Below, piece by piece: positions 49,316-61,168 of a DNA stretch of 64,000 nt (position 1 is the stretch's first letter; each line of letters starts with the position of its first letter). The notes under the pieces are model-generated. The model was not told the DNA's origin. It saw nothing but the letters and a program-made list of their open reading frames with translations, and searched no databases. The stretch covers positions 1,674,001 to 1,738,000 of the forward strand of contig JAXRKN010000040.1 in assembly GCA_038502055.1 (NCBI GenBank), written 5' to 3'. The position numbers and the translations under genes are program-made. The DNA is from Tanytarsus gracilentus (taxonomy: Eukaryota > Arthropoda > Insecta > Diptera > Chironomidae).

Positions 49316-51016
49316 TCGATGAGTATTGTTCATGTATCAATCGAACATCAATCGATTTTTATGACTTATCACAACCAAATTCCACATAACCATGTTCACT
49401 TTTTTAGCTCACTCACCCTCAATCTTTATTGGTTTTGTATTATCACTTTTACGCTCGGTGAATCTTTTTTTTATATCACAAAAGTTCAGACCAAAAAAGC
49501 GTTCACTTTCGCACACAAGCTCTAACAGAATTTTCTTCTTCACTCACTCTTTTCGGTGTTTTTCACCATACCTACAACGTATATGAACTAAAATAATCTA
49601 CAGGAAGTTATCAAGTGAATATTTTTGCAGTTCACGCTTTTTAATCTTAAAATTTTATGATTTTACATGAACATCCGACATAGAAAATTTTATATAATAA
49701 CATTCATAATATCTTGATAACTTACTGTCATAAATCTCTTTTTTTGAACGTCCTTTTAGTAGGTAGACACGCACCGATGGATCTACTCACTCAAACTCTA
49801 TGAAAATTTATGGCATTATGCAAAAAAAAGAGAAAAGCGAGAAGAAAAAGCCAATGGGATTTGTCGTCAGCGACTGATGAATATCTTCTTATTTTCTGAT
49901 GACGGCGGCGGTTTATGTGGGACTTGTAGAGCTTAGAATTTACGTTTTTTTTCACTTTGAAACGCGAAATTGTCAAACATTAAATTCACAAGTTTACTAG
50001 ATTGTCTTTTTATAAAATTTATTTAAAATATATTTCACTTTCTATAGCAATTTAATAAATTTTAATTTTTTTAAATTTTTCCTTCACTGCACTAGGAAAA
50101 ATCTCGATGAGCGTCGCGATATACCAAAAATCCAATTTGAAATGAATGATGAGGATTTTCTCATGCTCCTTCAATTTGTGCCTATGGAAAAAGGTTTTCA
50201 CAGGTTTTTCCTCTCTCATAACATCTCATTTTCTCTCATTTCTCTCTCGCTTTTCCTTCGCGTGTGCTCTGTTGTCATTTTACTGCAGGATATGCTGTAT
50301 TACCGAATGCTGCAAACATGCTTGTGTAAGTCAAAAAAAATATGAGAGCGAGAGAAAAGTTTTCAATTCACGAGGAAAAAGTTGTTGCTCGTCGAACAAT
50401 TTTCAATGCCAGGGAAGCCGGAAATATGACGAAGTTTTACAATGAAAAAACCGTTTTGTGTTAATTTATTTTTAATGACGTTTTTACATAAAAAAATAAA
50501 ACATTTAACATTTTTTTCTGAGGATGAGTAGAAATTAGTATAAACTAATTTTTGATTGATTTTCTTTTTAAGAGTTTAGAGAATTATAATTTTTTAGTTT
50601 TCGCTTAAAATTTTTGAGTTAAGATGGTGTTACCAGAATAAAATACTTGGCTACAAAATAATTAAGTGCAAACCTACTTTAGAAAAAGTGAAGGTTTTAT
50701 TTCATTAATGACTTAAAAGTCTGGTAACAAAAAAACAACGATAGTTTTTAGGCACATCAAGCATGGAGACACCATGAGGAAAATAAAATATTAAAATAAG
50801 GATATAAAATACTTTCAGTGTTTGATTTTTAAGCTCGTAATTTTGAAATATTCGTTTGAGTTTAGTCGTTTCTCTTGCAGAAAAAAAGCTGCAATAATTT
50901 TTTAAATTGGCACATTTGCGTTACTCGATGAATTTTAAACTGAGATTAACATTGAACACACAGTTAATTTGCAAGAAAATTAAGAAGTGAAAAAGGCACT
51001 TTGTAGGAAAAAAAAT
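49316..51016. other. E78 distal promoter and ILK 3' region
   Basis: 1.7 kb between the distal E78 start codon and the stop codon of ILK, both on the minus strand. The left part should be the E78 5' UTR and promoter, the right part the ILK 3' UTR. No further coding exon was recognised. Confidence 0.5.
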
Positions 51017-52504
51017 TTAAAATTTGGATCCCATTTTTTCGAGGATTGGAATCACCATGTCAAATCGTGGTCGTTTTCCTGCTTCCTCATTCATACAGAT
51101 TTTAATTAATTTCGATAAATGTCCGGACGATCCCGGTGGAATTTGAACACGCAATCCTTCGCAAGTTATTTGCATGCCGCATTCCATTGGACTTAAATCA
51201 TCAAATGGAACCTCTCGAGTCATCAATTCCCACACTACAATTGCAAAGCTCCACATGTCACACGCTTCCCAATTACGATCGGCACGCTTTTTTTGCAAAA
51301 TTTCTGGCGCCATCCAGGCTGGCTGATAAACTCGACCTTTCTCTTGAAACGAGAATTTACAGTCGCCCATGCTTAAACGTGCTGTTAAATCTTCATCGAT
51401 CTGTATGAGAAAAAAAATTATTCAACGTTTGAATGTCTGGACAATAAACAACTCACCATAACGTGATAGCTATTAAGATGATATTCGGGGATTATTCTCT
51501 CCAGTGAGTGAAGGTATGCCATACCTTTAGCAATGTCAATTGCAAATCTAATTGCCTGTGCTGTATCGATAACAACTCCTGCTGCCGTGTGCAATAAATC
51601 GTAAAGTGAACCTCTTGGCATGAACTGACTAATTGTGACAAGATGCTTTGGTGAATTACATGCACCAATAATTGGAAGAATATTTGGATGTGAAAAAATT
51701 CTCAATTTGGGAAATTCCTCATTAAAATCTCTCGTTATGCGCGGCGTGATTTCTCGAACTGAAAGAATTTTTGCGACAATGTCATTATTTTGCCAACGTC
51801 CACGCCATGTTTCGCCGGAAGGACTGATGGACATTTTTGTGTGAAGCTTCAAGTCCTCAATATTAATTCCCTTAAAGCGTGAAAGAGTTGCATCGCGAGA
51901 TCTCGTCTTCAGGCCCAACCAAGTGTTGTCTTTGATGCTAATTTTTTTCAATTCTTGTCCACTTTCAATTGCTAAATCATGAACCCGCTTAGCAAGAAGT
52001 GCTTTGGCCTTATCAAGAGGAGTATCGCCGTCTTTATTGGCGAGTGACACAAGAGCACCATGTGTGACTAACTCTTCGGCAATATGTTGATAGCCCCAGA
52101 AGCAGGCATAATGTAATGGCGTATTTCCATGTTCATTTTGTGCGTTGATGTCAGATTTTGCTTTGATTAGCAACATAACAATTTCAAGATGCCCATGAGC
52201 GGCTGCCAAGTGCAATGGTATATCTTCACCCATATTTGTGGCATTAACGCGAGCACCGCGAGCCAAAAGCATTTCAACAATCTTTGTATTGCCCGCCTTT
52301 GCGGACCAATGAAGTGGTGAGAAACCATGGTCATCTCTAAAAATATATTTATAAATTATGACACACCCCTGAATTATTTCCTTTAAAGGAATTTTAAGTT
52401 CAATTAAATCCTCACCCCTTATTGAAGTCACTTTCTGTATCATCTAGCCATAAACGCACTTGAATCGTGTTATTTTCACGACACCAATAGAAGATATCTT
52501 CCAT
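51017..52504 (-). CDS. Ilk: Integrin-linked kinase (pseudokinase scaffold)
   Basis: Three exons, 52504..52416, 52336..51457 and 51400..51017, give 450 aa, matching the 448-452 aa of animal ILK. The start reads [20 protein letters not shown] as in ILK orthologues. Residues about 31-175 are ankyrin repeats ([26 protein letters not shown]) that bind PINCH. The C-terminal half is the kinase-like domain with [35 protein letters not shown] and [12 protein letters not shown]. The catalytic loop HRD is replaced ([15 protein letters not shown]), and the DFG is replaced by GDCK, in line with ILK being a pseudokinase that binds parvin and links integrin beta tails to actin. It shares a short divergent promoter with the WW/CUE gene. 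Confidence 0.97.
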
Positions 52505-53083
52505 TATTACTAAATAATTTTAATAGAAATTAATTTGCGCAAAACTGTTCTTAAAAAATGAATTGTATGCTTAAATTCACAAAACTTGTGCGGTCTTTCA
52601 ATAATTTATTGCTGAGTTTTTACTAAATTTGATAAATTTGATAAATGGAAGCCTAGAAAAAGCCAAAATAAGGCTCAACTTTTTAATTAATAAAAATTTT
52701 ATTTTAAATTTTTTCAAAACACCTACAAGACACATAAAAACTATATACATTAAAGTTGTGTTGGTTTTAGATATATGATTCAAAAAAATATTTTCTGTTA
52801 TGTACAAAACATGAAATTTTGTTTAAAATCAATTTAAAAGAATGTTTCTTAAGTTTAGTAATTTTAAAAATAAACTTTAAAATTATTCAGTTACATCTAC
52901 AAATTTGTTTTTGCATGACATTACAAAAAACCTCGTAAGATTTATTATTAAAAATTATAAACATATTTTTGAATGTGTTTGTGACTTATGCTACTAGCGA
53001 CATGCCTCGTATTTTTAAGAAAGCTCGTTTAGAATTTGCTGTAGCTTGTCCGCAGTAAAATTAATGTAATTTGTGGTAAAAAG
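52505..53083. promoter_or_regulatory. Bidirectional promoter interval, ILK and WW/CUE gene
   Basis: 579 bp separates the divergent start codons of ILK (minus) and the WW/CUE gene (plus). No other gene fits, so both core promoters and 5' UTRs must lie here. No clear TATA-Inr pair or palindromic motif stands out. Confidence 0.5.
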
Positions 53084-56000
53084 ATGGATTCAAAATTTGA
53101 AATGACTGGCTGGGCAACCGCTGTTGACCCGCGAACTGGACGACAGTAAGTTAAAAATGAAATTTCCACTATTTACGCAGATATTTTGAGATTTTTGCTC
53201 TTATCAAAAATGGCTGCCCCTGTAGCTTATGCAAAATTTTTTTATATACTTTTAATTTTAGGTATTTCATCAATTTAGCTGAAAAAACAACAACGTGGGA
53301 AGATCCTAGATCAAAATATAAACAAGTTTATGGTCCATCAATTCCCATGCAGGTAAATTTTTCAAAAATATCCTTCGATCGATTATGTAAATATGAGCGT
53401 AAAAAACTTTTCCAGACTCTCAACATGCACAGCTCCCCTAAAAATGTCCAAGTGTACCCTACGTCACAATCCTACCCAACTCAAGCTTTTCAGAGTACAT
53501 CTGGTCAATCAGTACCCTCGGTCCATGCTAGTCCCGTCCCATCGACGAAAGCTAGCCAAAGCCATTATAGCCAAAGCCATCATACGCAAGTTGTGAGTAT
53601 TCGATGTCAAGGTCATTCATCCATTAGTTTGTTTTTGTACCTTATATGATGTTGAGATTTTTTTATTTCAATAACGGATATGATTTTAAAATATTTTCTT
53701 CACTTATAAACTAGGAAATGTCATCTTTGTCACGTTCATCTCCGCATACACCCCGAGTTGGAAATTTGATAAAGCATAACCAGTTGATGCAACAACAACA
53801 ACAACAGCACTATTTAGAGACATCCTTTTCAAACCCCACTCCATTTGAGACAGATACAACGGTTGCAAAAATCAATTCCATGTTTCCAACTGCATCAGAG
53901 TATCATATCCGATTGTTGTTGAAAAAGTAAGTCAATCGATTTATTTAAAAATATTTTTTCCAATTAAAAAATGCTGTGATTGTTGCACTTGTGAGGATTT
54001 TGAGTGAAACTCAAAGTCTTCGAAATAATCAATTAAACTAACGCTTAATTAATGTCAATTTTGAACTCTTTTTCTTCTCACCCTGAATACTAACACCTCT
54101 AATAACTACACAAAAATATTTATCTCTCGCAAACTTTAATTGGCTTTTTGATAAAAAAAACTTACACTTTTGATTGTAAATATCACAAACACGTTCACAA
54201 TCACACACTCGCGTTTTGATGTTAAAGATATCACAATCGTGAAGCCGTTGTTATTTCGGCATTGCAAGTTGAAAAGCATCCAACGCATACACCTGGTCCG
54301 AATACTCCACCGCCACCTCGGTCCTTCCATTCAACTGCACTGGCCTTGTCGGCTTTTGGGACACCGCCCTCATCGTCGGCATTGAGTAGAAAAGCGTTGC
54401 AGCATTTGTACAACGATCACTTGACAATTAACTCGTCAATACATGGAAGTCCAATTTGTAGACCGCAAAGCTCGAGTAGCTACTATACGAGTGGATATGC
54501 TTATGGTTCACCGCGTTTTGGCGAGCAATTTAAAAGTTCACCAAAGCCACACTCGTCGCCAAAAATGAAGCTTAGGTTACTAACTGGCTTTTTAACTAAA
54601 AGTTTTTCAGTTTTTTGCTTTCCCCTTTTTTCCTCTTTATTGGTTCGCATTTTTATTTCTCTCAATTGTGTAGAATTCTTAATTTATAAACACATTTTTT
54701 TTGAATTAAAATTTTTATTATTTAAGAATTTAAAAATTTAACAAAATTTTCACTGCTTTGCACAGATATCTGAAATCGCAATTTCCTAAAGCTGAAGAGA
54801 CAGTCATTTTGGATACTCTCGCTATGGTCGAAAATAATGTTCAGAAGGCATCTGATCAGCTCATCAAAATGGGCTATGAGAAGAGGGAAATCACGCCAGC
54901 GCCGAGATTGTCACATCGAAAGAACGAAGATCCATATGTGAGGAATGCAGTTAAAGTGGAACCAACTCCACCACCGAAGCCAAAAACAGCCGATGAGAAA
55001 AAGAAATGTAAAGTTTTTTTATTTATTAATCATATTTAATTTATAAAATTTTTATAGTAAAATCAAAACTTGAATCCCAGTATGAAAGTTTGATTCCGGC
55101 AAAAGTAATCGCTATGGCTTTGGAGTCTGTCGATTATTCTGAAGAAAAGGCTCTTAAGATTTTAGAGATTGTTCTACAAGAGGACAAAGATACCAAAAAG
55201 AAGTCCCAAGAGAAAACAGAGAAGGAAAAGAAACGTGGCGATGGCGTCGAGAGAAATGTTTCTTTCAAAGATCCAAGGTGAGATTAAGTTTTAGTAACGA
55301 TTAGAACTCTTCGACGGTAAAATATACGCTTTGTGCACTCTCAAGGATATACAAAATGCATGCACATATCTCAATCTTAAATGCAGTAGATCTTATGCAA
55401 TTTTTCATGATAAATTCCACTCTTTAATCACTGCTACATAAGTTTACAACTTTGTACATTAAGCTTCCCTGAACTTTTTTAAGAAATTCCAAAATTGAAT
55501 ATTAAAAATTGGTCAAAACTTTCAAAATTTATAGCTTAAAAAGTAGCAAGAGTAATGATCTTGACAAAGCAGCCGCAATTGAGAATGATGAAACAATGAT
55601 AATTAACAGCGATCATACAATCATTACGACACCGATCGAAAGTCCTCAAACGGACATAAACGGTGATTTAGTTGCAGCCAAATCGCATGTAAATGCATTT
55701 CAAAGTGAATCTGATGAGACCCCAACATCGGAGGGATCCGAAGTTATCACGGTTGACAAGAGCAAAAAGAGGCATAAAGCTCGCAGTAACTCAAATCGCA
55801 GTGCAAAGTATGAACATTTTTTTTTGTTTTATTTGTTTTCTAAGTGTGTGGTTTTCAGGTTTTATAATAATTTTGCTTGATTCCTCATAAACTCTTACTA
55901 GTTTTTTATTCATATTAAATCCAATGACATTTTTGAAGTTAGATTAAAAATTAACGAAAACTTTTTTCATCTCGCTAAAAAATCTAAAATTTCATTTGCA

Positions 56001-56703
56001 TCTAAATAATTATGTTTTTTGAATTTTAGATGAGTGCAATGTAAATTTGATCATAATTAGGAGAAAAATTCTTTAGAATTAATTTTAGCTAGTTTGTGAC
56101 TTCACATAAATTATGAATGATCACCATTTCCATTAATCTTATCAACGCATATCGAGTTCGAATATAATAAGTGGCTGAATATGAGTCATGTTTGTTGTTC
56201 TAATCAATGTTTTAATATTTTTCATGTGTAACGATTGAATTTCCACATTTTATTTCATTACTTTTTATATCTCATTCAGAAACGTTCCTGAAACTGGAAG
56301 CAGCAAAAAAACAGTTATTACAAGTAAAACTATCATGATGGAGGAGTCAAAGGAAGGCAAATGCATGTCGATCATAACGAAAAGCGCAGCACAAGGTCCA
56401 AGTAACAATCTCGCCAAAGGACCTAAAGATAATCTTTTATTGTGAGTAATTAATTTTTTTTAAAAAACTGTCAATTAATTTAAATTTTTAAAAAGGGCTG
56501 ATTATGTCGCATGGAGTGGTGCCAATCCCGATATCTTAAATGGAAAGAAAGTAATCGCCAGTGGACCCAACTCACTATTGAGAGTTGATCGATCATACAC
56601 GCCTCGAGGTTCCAGTTCTAATCTCTGCAAAGGCCCTCAAGTCGGTCTCGCTATTGGAAGCATTTACTCACAAAGAAATCGTCCGAATGTTGCATGCAAT
56701 TAA
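53084..56703 (+). CDS. WW domain and CUE/UBA-like multi-domain protein, not further recognised
   Basis: Ten exons: 53084..53145, 53262..53352, 53416..53592, 53715..53926, 54228..54575, 54766..55007, 55058..55277, 55535..55807, 56280..56441, 56496..56703; phases agree and yield 664 aa. Residues about 7-37 form a WW domain (W10, W33, then DPR), a proline-ligand binder. A Ser/Thr/Gln-rich linker follows. About 160-200 is a CUE-like helical motif (INSMFPTASEYHIRLLL, completed by the next exon with YHNREAVVISALQVEKHP); about 297-336 is a second (FPKAEETVILDTLAMVENN); about 382-420 a third, weaker one (SLIPAKVIAMALESVDYSEE). CUE domains bind ubiquitin. The C-terminus repeats a (S/N)NLxKGP motif. 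Known orthologues were not recalled. A ubiquitin- and PY-motif-linked adaptor role is inference. AATAAA is at 56988-56993. Confidence 0.88.
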
Positions 56704-58219
56704 CAAAATCCTGAAACCCGATCAAAATCTCGTTAAAAAAGTTTTTTCATAAATTCCAAAGTTTCAAAACCAAATTTATTTATTGTAGAAATCAAATGAT
56801 AGGACAGAATTTTAAAATGAGTGTCTTTAAAATATTTTTATTTTAATCCATAACTTCACAATAACTTTAACTAAAATTTCAAACTTAATGTCAATCAAAA
56901 TATAAATATTACGCAAAAATAAAATTTAAATTAGAATTTGCAGAATCAAATTTCGTCCCAAAGAGCAAAAATTACGAGCACTTAAACAATAAAGATATTT
57001 AAACTATTTTGATATCACATATTATGAACTAAAATTTTAGTCTATGGTGTAGAGTAAAAAGAAGAATAGATTAAAAATTAGTAAGCGTAATTAAATTGTG
57101 GTTAATTAAGAGTGGTTTAAAAGCTGTTTGTGATTGAAAATCCATAAATTTTAAAAATTTAATGCAAAAAGTAAAAATATTTTGTCCAAAAAGATAAGCA
57201 GTAGCAGTAGAAAAATACTGTTGTCACCTCGTTACCAGAAATTAGTGAAAAGTTTTAAATTATGAAAATATCTCAAATAAAAGTTTTGAAATTTTGAAAA
57301 AAAAAATTTAAATTCCTTGATATTTTTGTGTCATTCAGCAATTAAATTTAATAAAGCAGCAAATTTTTATTTCTCTTTCAGATTTGTAAATACAATTTTT
57401 ATTTTTATCATCAGAATTTATATCGGCTCGGTTTTGTTCTTTTTTTTTTTTTGTTTTTTTTTGGGTGTTTTTATTCCCGTTTTAAAAACAAATTTTCACT
57501 AAAAAAAAATAAATCTAAAAAAAAAAAAAAAAAAGCTAGAGTCAGTTTTTTTATATGGCATATTACAATTGTTTAGTACAGAGTTAAAAATATAAAGATT
57601 TTTTGGACACATTAGCTTAAAAGCTAGATTTCATACAACGCTTGTCAAAAAAAAATTATATTTATCTATCAATGTAGTTAAAAAAGTATATTGTATAGAT
57701 TTTCATGGTTTAAATTTTATGTTCTTTGACTCAAATATTATGGTAATGAATTTTGAGGCGTTTTGTTATAAAATTAGATTTAAAAACAAATTTTTATTTC
57801 AAACATTCAAAATTCAAGGTTTGGAAAGAATTTTTTTTCTGCTAGAAGTGGCAGTGGAGATTCCAGAAAAGGTTATGTTGTAGTAAAGTATTTGGTTTTG
57901 ACAGTTGGAAAATATCATTTAAGGTGGGTGCAATAATAAAATGCATAAATTTGAATGTTACGTTTTTTAGATCATTTTCGATAACAACTTAATAAAAAAA
58001 TATACAAGAAAAGTTTAAATTGCACGATTTGACAATTTTTCAATGAGATTAGAATTGAAATTTAATTTTTTAAATCATGTGCACAAAGATGTCCAGCTCA
58101 CTTCAAACGACAAAAATATAACACTTGAAAATTACACAAAATCAATGGATATAATAATGCTTAGATCCTGCGTCTTCTTCCTTTCCATCATAACTCATCC
58201 CATCAAAATTGGTTAATTT
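56704..58219. other. Convergent 3' interval of WW/CUE gene and flotillin
   Basis: 1.5 kb with the 3' UTRs of two converging genes. 57437-57537 has a long T run followed within 100 bp by long A runs, which could fold as a hairpin in RNA. A short GC-richer patch at 57840-57875 is flanked by splice-like TAG and GTTATG but is too short to call. Confidence 0.5.
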
Positions 58220-60991
58220 TTAACCAGCATGCACGGACTAAAGAATAAAAGAAGAAAAAATAAAGCAAAAAATTGTTATTTGAATTAAATAAAATGATAA
58301 AGAATGAATTCATGAAAAATATTGAGATAATTTTTTTATGGGAATATTTTAAAGCTATCACACGTGGTCAATGAAATATCATGAACACATTATTTTTCTT
58401 CTTCAAAATCAAACCTTAATAGTTTTTTTTATACTAAATGTCAGGACAATTTAAAATTTTATGAAATTGCGTTAGATGATCCTCTAAAGAGGAAGTGCAA
58501 CTGCATTTATGTAAAAAGGTGCATTATGATCGAGAGCAGCTTAAATATATTTGTGGTGTTGATTCACCTTAGTAACGTCAATGTTTGTGAATCCCTTAAC
58601 AAGTTCGGGAATTCGACTGACAATCGAGAGAACCTCTCCGGTGAGTTTCGAGGCACCGATTTCGCTTGAGCCCGATGACACCATTGTGATCTTTTTGGTC
58701 TGAGAAAGTGGAGCTGCGACTTCGGCGGCAACCTATAGAAAAAAAATTAAAATTAAAAACTAAGTTTAAGGAGATAAAAATATTTTACTTTTGGTAATGT
58801 TTCCAAGAGCATTTCAATCATAGCAGCTTCACGATATTCCTTGTAAGCTTCTGCTTTCTTAGCCATTTGCTCAGCTTCGGCCTTAGCTTTGGCATGAATT
58901 GCGAATGATTCGGCTTCTCCTCGAATTTTAATCTGTAATTAAATTAAATTTTAAAGCATTAAAAATAGATTTTTAAAAATATTCCTTACAGCTTCTGACT
59001 CAGCTTCAGCTTCCAAAATAACACGAAGTTTGTTTGCTTCGGCCAACTTCTCCAAACGGAACTTTTCAGCTTCAGCTGGACGACGAACAGTTGCCTCCAA
59101 CTCACGTTCACGACGAAGCATTTCTTGTTGCTGAACTTGAATTTCTTGTGTACGTTCAACGACTTTTACTTGCATCTGTTCCTCCTTAATTCTTTGCTTA
59201 GTTTTAGCTGCTTGAAGTTCGTATGCCATCTCAGCTTCTGCTTTTTTGGTCTGAACCTCGACATCGTAAGCGGCTTTCTTCAGCTCAAAATCACGTTGTG
59301 CTTTGGCAATATCGGTGTCGTTGAGGAAACGAGATGCCATGCGTTGTTCTTCAGCAATCGCTTCCTTGATAGTGGCGTCACATCTTGCTTCGGCTTCACC
59401 AATTCGAGCATCTCGCTTGACTTCAGCAGTACGAGCCATACCGAGAGATTTCAAGTAGCCCTAAATAAAGATGGAAAGTTTAATTTAAATCTTTTGCATC
59501 ACTAAAAATGGACAACAATCTGTGTGACTATAACAGTTTCATATCTTTACTGTTAAAGATGAAACTGATTTAGAAATTGAAACTATACAGTTTAATGTAT
59601 TTTAATAATTGCCAAACGTGCATGTCGGTGTTGTGTGTTTCATTAAAATGTGTATCTAAAAACTTGTGACAGTATTAAGCGTTACATTGATTTGAGCTTT
59701 AAGCAACATCAAATTTAATAACAAAAATTATAATCTAAGAAAAAATTTCGGGGGTTACAACACTAAAAAAATATAATTAAGTTTCTCACGATAAAACATA
59801 CCTTTGCACCCTATGATGTTAATTACCACAGGGTGGCGATAATAAGAAATTAAGTGGTTAAAATTTATATTAGCAGTAAATTATGATCAACTCAAATTCA
59901 TATATAAATGATTTATCAAATAACTGTAAAGTTAGAGTTTGTGTTTTTTGGAGCGTTAATATTAATATGTTATGGGATACAAAATAATTTTAAGGAGTTT
60001 AACTGTCAAGGGGAGAAAAATATTAAATCTGAAACCAAATTGTTAATTAATTTCTTTACTCACTTCTTCGTCGCGAATGTCCTTAAGAGTGTAAGAAACC
60101 ACAGTTATTCCCATGTTAACGAGGTCAGACGAGGCAACTTCAAAAACTTGCTTAGAGAACTTCTTACGATCCTTATAAATTTCCTCGACAGTCATCGAAC
60201 CCATAATTGCTCGTTGGTGTCCTTCCAAGGTGACTAAGGCAATATGTTGGATTTCAGACTCCGATTTGCCCAAAAATTGTTCGCAAGCGGTCTAAAAATT
60301 TGAATTACTTTTTGATTAGAGAAACTTCTATTAATAATATCATGACGTACCAATAACATATCTTCATTTTGACCTTGAATCTTCACTTGAGCGATACCGG
60401 TAACTGAAATTGGAACGCCTTGCGATGTATACACTGTTGGTGATTCAACTTGAAGAGTCATCGTGTTCAACGAAATTCTACAATTAAAAGATAATTTTTT
60501 ATTGTCGTAAATTGTGTAATTGAAAATTAAAATACCTCTGGACTCGTTGAATTCCAGGCCATACGAAGGCTCGTCCACCAGGAACGAGCAACGGTTTCAT
60601 GTGACAGCATCCTAAAATTGATTAATTAATTAATAGACGACCTTGACTTGATAAATATTTTAGGCATCTGTAATACATTTTTAATGATGAAACAAACACA
60701 AGCATGAAAAAATTCTCATACTCGTCAAATTACTTTAATTGCCTTTTTAAAGATAAGAAAAGTTTTAACTGCTAGATAGGAACAAATAAAGGCTTTTTAG
60801 TTTCAATTAAGTTTGATTTTCTCATTGTGATTTACTGACACTTTGCCGAGTCTCATGATACATAAAAAATATCGATTTTTTTTTCATGGCGGCAAGAATT
60901 TTGGCGACGATTTTCCTAAACTCGATAAATTCTATTTACCTGATACTACCAATGCCTCATTTGGGCCGCAAGTTTGAAATACGTTTCCCAT
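58220..60991 (-). CDS. Flo1: Flotillin-1 (reggie-2)
   Basis: Exons 60991..60940, 60611..60536, 60477..60351, 60291..60064, 59460..58990, 58932..58789, 58732..58568 and a terminal 58237..58220 give 426 aa, the length expected for insect flotillin-1 (human 427). N-terminal [17 protein letters not shown] begins the SPFH (prohibitin-like) domain, which runs to about residue 190 through [18 protein letters not shown] and [20 protein letters not shown]. The rest is the alanine/glutamate-rich coiled coil with EAEA repeats and ends [17 protein letters not shown]. The wording [13 protein letters not shown] separates it from flotillin-2. It scaffolds cholesterol-rich microdomains on the cytosolic face of membranes together with flotillin-2. 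If the last 330-nt intron is retained the reading frame instead ends at 58541 with VNQHHKYI, giving 429 aa. Confidence 0.96.
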
Positions 60992-61168
60992 AATCAAAAT
61001 ATGCAAGGATTTAAGGTCTTCAAAATGTTAAATTCGTTGGGTTTATTTTTTTTCTATACAGCGCCCCGATGTTTACTGTGAAAATTTTTCTACTTCTACT
61101 AAAAGTTGGCTGTCCATCTTCTTATGTTTTTAAAGCTGTGTTGGAGAAAAAAAATTCAAAAAATTAGT
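60992..61168. other. Flotillin-1 5' region
   Basis: Only about 180 bp lie between the flotillin start codon and the outer end of the inverted-repeat element, so the element borders or enters the flotillin promoter. Confidence 0.5.

Noticed and set aside
51017..52504. Active Ser/Thr kinase
   Set aside because: HRD and DFG motifs are replaced and ankyrin repeats precede the domain, identifying the pseudokinase ILK.
54262..54741. Separate 159-codon gene on the plus strand
   Set aside because: Its coding part fits exactly as exon 54228..54575 of the WW/CUE gene; the rest is read-through into an intron.
57437..57537. Processed retrogene signature from T and A runs
   Set aside because: No coding sequence between the runs; more simply low-complexity 3' UTR sequence of the WW/CUE gene.
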